Part shown: positions 1 to 5,245 of the stretch, one piece after another
Layout: every line of letters begins with the position of its first letter
How positions within the stretch are numbered: position 1 is the first letter of the stretch
Made by a program: the position numbers and the translations under genes
Notes under the pieces: model-generated
Database searches by the model: none
Seen by the model: only the letters and a program-made list of their open reading frames with translations
What the model was told of the DNA's origin: nothing
DNA from: Syntrophobacterales bacterium
GTDB taxonomy: Bacteria; Desulfobacterota; Syntrophobacteria; BM002
Reading direction: 5' to 3'
Assembly (NCBI GenBank): GCA_030613915.1
Contig: JAUWKY010000185.1
Span: forward strand, 1-5,245
Length of the DNA: 5,245 nt

Positions 1-7
1 AACTTCC

Positions 8-343
8 ATGATCACCATGATGTGTTGTACTGTTCTCTTGATTTTGTCGGGTTGTACTGGAAAGGAAGGTATCATTCGGCTCAACACGGACCCGGCTGGG
101 GCGCACTACTATGTGGATGGTGTTGAGAGAGGAACAACCCCGGCGGAATTTGAATGGAGGTACGATCGGCCTATTTTGATAGAACTCAAGAAAGAGGGCT
201 ACTATACCGAGGAAGAACTGCTCAACGTGGGCTGGCTTTCTTATCAGAACTACCTAGGAAACTATGGTACGATTAGGGTCGGCGGGGCCACTAAAAAATG
301 GACAGTAACAATTAACCGCAAGTTGAAAGCCGCACCTCAATGA
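8..343 (+). CDS. Small PEGA-domain lipoprotein, probably 5'-partial
   Basis: The protein (111 residues from the ATG at 8) starts with a hydrophobic stretch ending in a lipobox, Leu13-Ser14-Gly15-Cys16, so signal peptidase II cleavage and lipidation at Cys16 are expected. The residue after Cys is Thr rather than Asp, which would favour the outer membrane. Residues 21-45 match the start of a PEGA domain: a short beta strand, then NTDPAGAHYYVDG and a Gly-Thr-Thr-Pro turn. PEGA domains are small surface or periplasmic beta modules of unclear ligand. No partner gene is visible on this strand. The signal peptide has no Lys or Arg before its hydrophobic core and the frame stays open to the window edge, so the real start is probably upstream; ATGs at 17 and 20 are less likely. 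Two in-frame TGA codons (341-346) end it. The lipoprotein call is firm; the function is unknown. Confidence 0.8.
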   Translation: MITMMCCTVLLILSGCTGKEGIIRLNTDPAGAHYYVDGVERGTTPAEFEWRYDRPILIELKKEGYYTEEELLNVGWLSYQNYLGNYGTIRVGGATKKWTVTINRKLKAAPQ

Positions 344-429
344 TGAATTCTCGGTGCTGGCGGTTTGCAGAGTAAGCTGTCGAGACCGTAGAAACGAGGA
401 GTTACCCCAAAAATGTTATGAGCGACACA

Positions 430-590
430 GGCCAAAGGTGAAGGCTCCTCCACAACGAGCAATTCGCACCATTTTATGGCAGTGTCCCTTTTGGAATTGC
501 ACCAAATCTTCATGCTGGCTCTAGCCAAGCTGAGATGCGTAAAGACAGGAGGCTCAGGTGCTCGTTGTTTCGCAGCCTTCCCCTTTGGCC
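430..590. repeat. Inverted repeat A with 32-base arms
   Basis: The left arm 430-461 and right arm 559-590 are reverse complements at 27 of 32 positions. The pairing falls into a 17-base outer block with one mismatch, a 5-base mismatched patch, and an exact 10-base inner block. The 97-base interior holds a smaller hairpin at 514-530 (TGGCT with AGCCA) and another at 469-479. The length and quality are well beyond chance for a 525-base region. Confidence 0.85.
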
Positions 591-654
591 TTCCTGGTGT
601 TTGTTCTGAGTGACCAGGCCGGAGCCTCGGAACGACAGAAGAAACACCAGGAAG
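590..654. repeat. Inverted repeat B with 19-base arms
   Basis: The arms 590-608 and 636-654 are reverse complements at 18 of 19 positions around a 27-base interior. The interior has its own small stem, AGGC 616-619 with GCCT 624-627. It abuts repeat A exactly at base 590. There is no T tract after the right arm on either strand, so an intrinsic terminator is unlikely, though transcription from either side could still form the hairpin. Confidence 0.85.
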
Positions 655-868
655 ACATTTTCACTTTCAAATGAAACCTCAACTCGGCAATAGCTTCAAT
701 GTATAAACATCAACCATCCATTTTTGGGGAAAGTCCTGTACCTAGACACTATCTATGGCAGTTAATCTGTTTCCCATTGCCTGAACCACGCGCGCAGGAG
801 GCAATAAACGAGTAAGAGATAGCTGTCGACGGTTGAGATTGCATTTCTTGATCTGAATAAGGAAGGGA

Positions 869-2809
869 TTAGTCTTTCTGGAGGGTCTTAATTTCGTCCG
901 GAAGTATTTTGGGCATCCTCACAGTAAAACGTGATCCTTCACCCGGAGTAGAATCTACCTGCACGGATCCTTCATGTTGCTCGATAATGTTATTTGAGAT
1001 AAAGAGACCCAGGCCTGTGCCCTCTCTTCCCTTGGAGGAGTAGAAAAGAGTAAACATCTTTTCCCTGGTCTCTTCGTCCATGCCGATGCCGTTGTCTGAG
1101 ACATCGAAAATTATGTCATCCTGGTCCTGGCTTACCCCAAAGATGATTTTATGAGCTTTTTTGGAATTGTCTTCTAGGCACGCGTCCAAAGCATTTTCGA
1201 GAATGTTTGTCAGTGCTGAGGCGAGCACTCCGGCGTCCACCTCAAATTCTCCGGCGGAAGCATCGAAGTCACGAACAAATTCGATGTTATGGCCAAGTGC
1301 CTTGGGTTCAACGGTCAGGGCCACATCATTAGCGAAGGTGAGGACATCGGTTCGTTCCCATTGCAGATCTCTCTCCTTGGCATAATAGAGCAGGTCGAGA
1401 GACATATTTCTGATGCGGCCAATCATATGCCTTACAATTTCCCAGCCCTCTTTGATTCGCTCCTGGTCTTCTTTTTCAAAACCCGATTCAAGCCGATACA
1501 TGCCGCCGTCCAAACCTGTCAGCAGTCCTTTTATGCCATGAGAAATGGAACCTATCAAAAGACCCAAGGATGAGAGATGATCCTGCAACTGGCGGATCTG
1601 AGTTATATTGGTGGACATCTCCATTACATGGGTTACTTCTCCGGCAACATTCTTTATGGGCGCGGTCCAGATCAGCACATTGTACTGCTCGCCGGATTTG
1701 GCAGTTACCACCGTCTCTGCCTGCTGTGATTCTCCCTCTTCAAAAGTCTTCCAGACAGGACACTCGGGATGTGGTTCACCGTCATGTGAATAAGCCTGTG
1801 AACAGAAAGAACCAAACTGCATACCGAAATCTTCGAGGAATTTCTTGTTGGCTGCCATCAGCTTGAGGTCTCTGTCCTGAACGGTGAAATAACAAGGCGC
1901 CGCATCAAAGAGCAACTGGTACCTCTGTTGACAGGTGAGAAGATCTTCCTGAAGACGACTCACTTCTGTGAGGTCGGCGGCCATTTCGAGCACCAATTCC
2001 ACTTTGCCGTCTCGATTTCTGATGGGAGCGGTGTGCACCATTACCGGAAGCTCACTACCGTTAAGATTCTTTACTCGCTCCCTCCTTCGCTGCCCTTTTC
2101 CAGTACTAAAGGTTTTACCAACAGGACAGTTTTCCTGGCTTGCAGCACTACTCGCATATATCTCCCAGCTGCCGTGTCCTATCTTATTTCCCAAGCGCTC
2201 TTTGTAAAGCTGATTAGTTCCAACAACCTCGTTGTTACTGTTATGGATGGAAACGAAGCAAGGCATTTCGTTGAAGTATGTCAGCCCACTTTCGAGATCC
2301 TCCACTATGTTCTTCATGGCAGAGGACAAGCCCTCAACCACCTGACCCACAGCAATCAGCCGCTCAGCTTCTACCAGTTTGGCTGACTTTTCCCGAACGA
2401 GATCTTCCAGGTGTTCTGTGTACTCCCTTAACTGCCGCCTCATGGTAATTCTTTCATTGGCTCGTTTGAGGGCGATTTCCAGAAGTTCGTCCTTGATGGG
2501 TTTGGTGATGAAATCAGTCGCTTCATGTTTGAGGCTTTCGATGGCAAGGTCCATATCCCCGTGGCCGGTGATCATAATCACTTCGGTCTCAGGGTCTTCT
2601 TGCTTAATCTTACGAAGCAACTCGAGGCCGTCCATTACCGGCATTCTGATGTCGGTGAGAACTATGGGGGGGGTAACTTCTTCGATAATCTGGAGGGCTT
2701 CCTCGCCATTTTCTGCCGTGTATACTTCGTAGCCAAGGTCGGACAGAGATATTTTCAGAACTACGCGAATATCTTCTTCGTCATCTACTATTAATATTCT
2801 GTCGGCCAT
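869..2809 (-). CDS. Soluble hybrid sensor histidine kinase, REC-PAS-PAS-HK
   Basis: Numbering is from the ATG at 2809 (646 residues). Order: receiver domain 4-122 with acidic Asp9/Asp10, phosphoacceptor Asp53, Thr81 and Lys103; coiled coil to about 155; a degenerate H-box at 160-175 with Ser163 where His is expected; PAS at about 176-285; PAS at about 292-407; DHp helices from about 408 with phosphoacceptor His424; HATPase from about 520, with N-box Glu538/Asn539, G1 box Asp572-Asn573-Gly574-Ile-Gly576 and G2 box Gly597-Thr-Gly599-Leu-Gly601. It should autophosphorylate at His424 using ATP. No membrane segment or signal peptide is seen, so it is cytoplasmic. ATG 2809 was chosen because AGGG lies 5 bases upstream and receivers usually start this way; a GTG at 2824 would add 5 residues without a ribosome site. 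It is the last gene of the train. Signal and target are unknown. Confidence 0.93.
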   Translation of the reverse strand: MADRILIVDDEEDIRVVLKISLSDLGYEVYTAENGEEALQIIEEVTPPIVLTDIRMPVMDGLELLRKIKQEDPETEVIMITGHGDMDLAIESLKHEATDFITKPIKDELLEIALKRANERITMRRQLREYTEHLEDLVREKSAKLVEAERLIAVGQVVEGLSSAMKNIVEDLESGLTYFNEMPCFVSIHNSNNEVVGTNQLYKERLGNKIGHGSWEIYASSAASQENCPVGKTFSTGKGQRRRERVKNLNGSELPVMVHTAPIRNRDGKVELVLEMAADLTEVSRLQEDLLTCQQRYQLLFDAAPCYFTVQDRDLKLMAANKKFLEDFGMQFGSFCSQAYSHDGEPHPECPVWKTFEEGESQQAETVVTAKSGEQYNVLIWTAPIKNVAGEVTHVMEMSTNITQIRQLQDHLSSLGLLIGSISHGIKGLLTGLDGGMYRLESGFEKEDQERIKEGWEIVRHMIGRIRNMSLDLLYYAKERDLQWERTDVLTFANDVALTVEPKALGHNIEFVRDFDASAGEFEVDAGVLASALTNILENALDACLEDNSKKAHKIIFGVSQDQDDIIFDVSDNGIGMDEETREKMFTLFYSSKGREGTGLGLFISNNIIEQHEGSVQVDSTPGEGSRFTVRMPKILPDEIKTLQKD

Positions 2810-2880
2810 GATTGCCCTATCCACCCAGGGAAAGATTCTCCATACTCCCTCTGGCTATTTGGCAGTGGCGAGTCAAAGGA

Positions 2881-3237
2881 TCATTCGCCGATGGTATCCT
2901 TTACTATCTTCAAGAGTTGGTCACGATCAAAAGGTTTTTCAACAACAGCTACGGCTTTTTTTACTGCAAGATGGGGTTTTGCCAACCCGCTGATAATAAT
3001 CACCGGAATATCCTTAAGATCATCCATCTTGGTATATTTTCGGTAAAACTGCGGCCCCGTTACCTCCGGCATGTCAATATCGAGCGTTATTAAGTCCGGC
3101 TTTTCCTTCTGCAACATATCAAACGCTTCAGGGGCATTATGGGCGGCACAAGTCTCATAGCCGTTGTCATGGAACAAACCCACGAGGTAGTAAACAACAT
3201 TGGGATCATCGTCCACGACCAGGATCTTTTTCGCCAT
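2881..3237 (-). CDS. Single-domain response regulator (CheY-like), 118 residues
   Basis: The whole protein is one receiver domain. It has an acidic cluster Asp9-Asp11, phosphoacceptor Asp53 in a TLDIDMP context, Ser83 as the switch hydroxyl residue and Lys101-Pro102. No DNA-binding or enzymatic output follows, so it must signal by protein contact or pass phosphate on in a relay. The spacing from Ser83 to Lys101 is 18 residues against about 22 in CheY, so the alpha-4 region is short. The ATG at 3237 was chosen because GGAGGT (3248-3243) sits 5 bases upstream; an in-frame start at 3255 lacks such a site. It lies 71 bases before the kinase, its likely phosphodonor, and 62 bases after the second regulator. 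Family assignment is firm; the cognate pairing is inferred. Confidence 0.93.
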   Translation of the reverse strand: MAKKILVVDDDPNVVYYLVGLFHDNGYETCAAHNAPEAFDMLQKEKPDLITLDIDMPEVTGPQFYRKYTKMDDLKDIPVIIISGLAKPHLAVKKAVAVVEKPFDRDQLLKIVKDTIGE

Positions 3238-3242
3238 TGGGC

Positions 3243-3248
3243 ACCTCC
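3243..3248 (-). promoter_or_regulatory. Ribosome binding site deciding the start of the 118-residue regulator
   Basis: GGAGGT on the minus strand stands 5 bases before the ATG at 3237. It selects this start over the in-frame codon at 3255. Part of it can pair with CTCCA at 3263-3259 in the leader. Confidence 0.8.
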
Positions 3249-3299
3249 ACTTCAACTTTGGAGTTAATAGACGGCTTGGGCTCGATCAATCAGGATAGA

Positions 3300-3713
3300 T
3301 TACTCTGGCAAAGATTTGTCCGCAAGGAGTTTTTGGACTATATTGAGCAAATTTTCAGCCTTGGGAGGCTTCTCCACGTAGGCCTCCGGATCGGGAAGGG
3401 GATCCCGGAGCCCCGTACTCATCATTTTTAAAGAATGAAGAAAAGTCTTGCTCTCAACCCCCGAAAGCATCACCACTGGAATATCTTTAAGCTGGTTATC
3501 TGTTTTGAGCTGGCGGTACATGGAGACTCCGCCTTCCTCGGGCATCATCACATCCAGAATGATGAGGTCAGGACGGTCCTCCTTTACCTTTCGAATACCT
3601 TCTTGTCCATCTTTGGTAGCTGTAGCATTGTAGCCGCTGGTCTCAAGCACGGTGGTTATGAAAATCCTCATGTGCAGATCATCCTCAACCACCAGGATGT
3701 TTTTCTCTTTCAA
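3300..3713 (-). CDS. Single-domain response regulator with extended alpha-4 region
   Basis: Numbered from the TTG at 3713 (137 residues), it is a receiver domain with Glu10-Asp11-Asp12, phosphoacceptor Asp54 in ILDVMMP, Ser84 and Lys115-Pro116. Ser84 to Lys115 spans 31 residues, about 9 more than CheY; the extra segment includes GLRDPLPDPEAYVEKPP. This changes the alpha-4/beta-5 face that receivers usually use to bind partners. No output domain follows. The TTG start is preferred because GGAG (3724-3721) lies 7 bases upstream and the protein then begins MKEKNILVVEDD, as is usual for the family. A second TTG at 3743 would add 10 residues but has no ribosome site. It follows the stress protein by 51 bases. 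Target unknown. Confidence 0.9.
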   Translation of the reverse strand: MKEKNILVVEDDLHMRIFITTVLETSGYNATATKDGQEGIRKVKEDRPDLIILDVMMPEEGGVSMYRQLKTDNQLKDIPVVMLSGVESKTFLHSLKMMSTGLRDPLPDPEAYVEKPPKAENLLNIVQKLLADKSLPE

Positions 3714-3720
3714 GTCGGGG

Positions 3721-3724
3721 CTCC
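3721..3724 (-). promoter_or_regulatory. Ribosome binding site supporting a TTG start
   Basis: GGAG on the minus strand stands 7 bases before the TTG at 3713. The alternative TTG at 3743 has no such site. This is a short match, so the start remains moderately certain. Confidence 0.55.
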
Positions 3725-3764
3725 AAGGAAGCTGCAGATGCAACCAGTCACGAACTATATAGTA

Positions 3765-4688
3765 TTAGCTGGCGGCCACTTTGTCGGGACGATTTACGCT
3801 TGCCACCGGGCAGGCAGAACGGAGAACCACTTGCTCCACCGTGCTGCCCAGCACTGCCTTTTCTGGATCTATTTCCCTGGTATGGTGAGCCATTACAACA
3901 AGATCTGCCTGTTTGTCGCGGGCGTACTTCAAGATTTCAACATACGGGGTTCCTTCCCAGATATCGATTTCGTAGTTGTCGAACCCCTCCAGTTCGGGAA
4001 GATAAAGCTCCTCCATCTTTTTCCGTGCTTCTTTGACCTTCTCTTCAATATCTGCCTGGGTCCGAACTTTACCGGGGTCCGTCGCACCAATGTCGCAGGC
4101 ATGAAAGAGATAGAGCTTGCAACCGATCTGTCTTGCAGTATTGAGAGCGAACTTAAAAGCCGAGTGTGACGCCTTGGAAAAATCGGTACCAAACACGATG
4201 TTAGAAAAATACCACCAGCAAGTCTGACATGGTCTGCTTACTATAAGGACGGGACATCGGGCTGCCTTGGCAACCTTTTGCATGGTGTTGCCCACCACAC
4301 TTCTGAAACGGGTGGCAGCCGTATCCTCCTGTCTGGTGTGGGAGCCCATCACAATAAGGTCGATGTCTTTTGCGCGCGCTGCCCTCAAGATCTCCCGGTG
4401 GGGTGCCCCCACAACGGCTTCCACCTCATAGTTTTCAGCTTCTGCCAAGTTGTCGGCAAAGGTACTCCGCATTTCTTCCGTCACCCGTTTAGCCCACTCG
4501 TCGTCGTGTTCCACTTTCTGACCCGTTTTAAGATCTTCTGCGAATTGGCTGAAACCGTGGGTGGGAAGGGCAAACACATGAAATACGGTTAGTTGCGAGT
4601 CGTACTTTTTGGCCAGATCGAAAGCTACATCGGCCGCATCTTTGCAGATGGGCGAAGCTGTTGTGGCGAACAAAATTTTGTCAAACAT
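3765..4688 (-). CDS. Tandem-domain universal stress protein (UspA family)
   Basis: 307 residues form two Usp domains, 1-151 and about 160-300, joined by a linker with Cys154-x-x-Cys157-Trp-Trp. Each begins with a beta strand (KILFATTASP; NIVFGTDFS) and ends with the typical CPV strand (145-147 and 293-295). The ATP-type motif G-2x-G-9x-G(S/T) is altered in both: domain 1 has Gly115-Ser-His-Thr118 and then Gly133 after a 5-residue longer loop; domain 2 has Ala267-His-His-Thr270, then Gly281-Ser-Thr. Domain 1 also lacks the Asp of the first strand turn (Thr10), while domain 2 keeps it (Asp169). Usp proteins are cytoplasmic and tied to stress survival, but the biochemical role here is unknown. 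The start has an excellent AGGAGG 6 bases upstream. It is probably translationally coupled to the gene before it and co-expressed with the two-component genes after it. Confidence 0.93.
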   Translation of the reverse strand: MFDKILFATTASPICKDAADVAFDLAKKYDSQLTVFHVFALPTHGFSQFAEDLKTGQKVEHDDEWAKRVTEEMRSTFADNLAEAENYEVEAVVGAPHREILRAARAKDIDLIVMGSHTRQEDTAATRFRSVVGNTMQKVAKAARCPVLIVSRPCQTCWWYFSNIVFGTDFSKASHSAFKFALNTARQIGCKLYLFHACDIGATDPGKVRTQADIEEKVKEARKKMEELYLPELEGFDNYEIDIWEGTPYVEILKYARDKQADLVVMAHHTREIDPEKAVLGSTVEQVVLRSACPVASVNRPDKVAAS

Positions 4689-4691
4689 ATG

Positions 4692-4700
4692 TCACCTCCT
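4692..4700 (-). promoter_or_regulatory. Strong ribosome binding site overlapping a stop codon
   Basis: On the minus strand AGGAGGTGA reads from 4700 to 4692. AGGAGG stands 6 bases before the stress protein ATG, and the final TGA is the stop of the upstream 178-residue gene. This layout favours ribosomes re-initiating after termination. Confidence 0.85.
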
Positions 4701-5228
4701 GAGGGCACACTCCGTTGGCGCGACATGAAAACTAAGTTCCCAGGCAATCCCGTCAATGAATTCGAACAAGGTGAACACAGTGTCAAATTCGAATATGTCC
4801 ACCTTGTCTCCAAACACCATGTGTTTAAGTTTGCCAAGCTTGACCGGCATGTCCAGCAGACTGTCGAACTGGAGAGATCGTATTTCACAGCTTTCATCGC
4901 CGCGGATACCCTGGAAAGAGTTATATATTTCCAGCCGCGGCTCGCCGGGAAAACCGATCATTTCGACGGTTTTTCTAAGTTCAAGCTTGTCTATGTTTTC
5001 AGTTAAGCAGTTTTCTTTGGGAGATGCTAGATATTGCTCCATGAATGAGGGGAAGAAGGCATTTAGCTTTGCAAGTAAAGAATGCTTTTCTAGCATCCGA
5101 AAGTAGCTTCGCAGTATATAGTCCTCATTAAGGTCCACCTGGTAGCTGAGACACACCAGCGGGTCGGTTTCCACGGTTTTTTCGTCACTAAGGATCGAGC
5201 CATCTCTTTTCAGGGTAACGGTATTCAT
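4692..5228 (-). CDS. Conserved-looking hypothetical protein, 178 residues
   Basis: I do not recognise a named family. The product has no signal peptide or membrane segment and looks like a soluble mixed alpha/beta protein. Helical stretches lie around 36-66 and aromatic-rich strands at 137-168, with many Phe residues. Cys26, Cys74, Cys114 and Cys174 are too scattered for an obvious metal site. The ATG at 5228 has a modest AAGGGG 4 bases upstream. The TGA stop (4694-4692) lies inside the Shine-Dalgarno sequence of the stress protein gene, only 3 bases before that start, so the two are almost certainly one transcript and probably translationally coupled. That makes a functional link with the stress protein likely. 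Intact reading frame, normal codon pattern and position support a real gene; the function is unknown. Confidence 0.8.
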   Translation of the reverse strand: MNTVTLKRDGSILSDEKTVETDPLVCLSYQVDLNEDYILRSYFRMLEKHSLLAKLNAFFPSFMEQYLASPKENCLTENIDKLELRKTVEMIGFPGEPRLEIYNSFQGIRGDESCEIRSLQFDSLLDMPVKLGKLKHMVFGDKVDIFEFDTVFTLFEFIDGIAWELSFHVAPTECALRR

Positions 5229-5245
5229 AAACCCCTTTTCAACGC

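Larger units (their letters stand above)
397..737. repeat. Composite imperfect palindrome enclosing two hairpins
   Basis: The outer arms 397-415 and 719-737 are reverse complements at 17 of 19 positions, including an exact 11-base core (405-415 with 719-729). Further out, 368-379 matches 759-769 with one gap and one mismatch, and 353-361 matches 779-787 at 7 of 9 positions, so the arms may reach 353-787 in decayed form. Inside sit two adjacent inverted repeats, 430-590 and 590-654, giving a three-way-junction layout if folded as RNA or extruded as DNA. No transposase and no target duplication were found. It could be a MITE-like or other non-autonomous repeat, a decayed element, or a structured RNA; the sequence alone does not decide. 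The inner and core outer arms are directly visible; the extended arms are weaker. Confidence 0.6.
344..868. other. 525-base intergenic region without a convincing gene, rich in inverted repeats
   Basis: This gap separates the ends of two convergent genes. No frame gives a recognisable protein with a ribosome binding site. No clear intrinsic terminator (GC stem plus T tract) was seen for either flanking gene, although the GC-rich stretch 779-802 can form a weak stem. The main content is the set of inverted repeats between about 353 and 787, listed separately. Small perfect hairpins also occur at 469-479, 516-527 and 699-710. From about 803 to 868 nothing is evident. Confidence 0.75.

Noticed and set aside
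337..528. A 63-codon minus-strand open frame within the intergenic gap, starting with TTG
   Set aside because: No ribosome site before the TTG at 528 or the ATG at 513, no recognisable domain, and most of it lies in the inverted repeat. It might be a remnant, but it is not supported as a gene.
779..802. GC-rich stem that might end the kinase transcript
   Set aside because: Only four flanking base pairs with a long loop and no T tract on either strand; it does not meet the pattern of an intrinsic terminator.
371..829. Short direct repeat AGCTGTCGA near both ends of the gap (375-383 and 821-829), considered as a target duplication
   Set aside because: Nine matching bases are expected by chance about half the time in a gap this long, and the copies do not flank the inverted-repeat ends closely.
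3435..4169. A 244-codon plus-strand open frame opposite the stress protein and a regulator
   Set aside because: It is antisense to two well-supported genes, shows no family likeness and mixes residues as shadow frames do.
4593..5006. A 137-codon plus-strand open frame opposite the 178-residue gene
   Set aside because: Antisense shadow: the minus-strand gene has a ribosome site, tight coupling to its neighbour and a sensible protein composition.
1..5245. CRISPR arrays, tRNA or rRNA genes, transposases, toxin-antitoxin pairs
   Set aside because: No regularly spaced repeats, no RNA-gene signatures, and no protein of those families was seen in either strand.

Overview
The window looks like a piece of a Gram-negative genome, most likely a deltaproteobacterial (Desulfobacterota) lineage such as a sulfate reducer. 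The basis is recognition of protein style: a receiver-first PAS histidine kinase with Cys-Pro motifs, two stand-alone receivers, and a tandem universal stress protein. No marker gene is present, so the taxonomy is inference.

Layout. At the left edge a short lipoprotein with a PEGA domain runs on the plus strand to 343; its true start probably lies outside the window. A 525-base gap (344-868) follows with no convincing gene. It is not featureless: it holds a nested set of imperfect inverted repeats. These are an outer arm pair (397-415 with 719-737) enclosing two adjacent hairpins (430-590 and 590-654).

The rest of the window, 869 to 5228, is one minus-strand gene train read from right to left. 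The order is an unrecognised 178-residue protein, a two-domain universal stress protein, two single-domain response regulators, and a soluble hybrid sensor kinase (REC, degenerate H-box, PAS, PAS, DHp, HATPase). The first two genes are tightly linked: the stop codon of the first lies inside the Shine-Dalgarno sequence of the second. Later gaps are 51, 62 and 71 bases. The promoter must lie beyond position 5245 or inside the train; none was identified.

How it may work together (inference). The kinase has no membrane segment and no DNA-binding output appears anywhere in the train. The system therefore looks like a cytoplasmic phosphorelay in which one kinase and three receiver domains act through protein contacts, with the stress protein and the unknown protein as co-expressed partners or effectors.

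The points most worth a second look are the intergenic palindromic element, the Ser-for-His degenerate H-box ahead of the PAS domains, the unusual active H-box, the Cys/His motif in the PAS domains, the complementary loss of nucleotide-site residues in the stress protein, and the opposite length changes in the output face of the two regulators.
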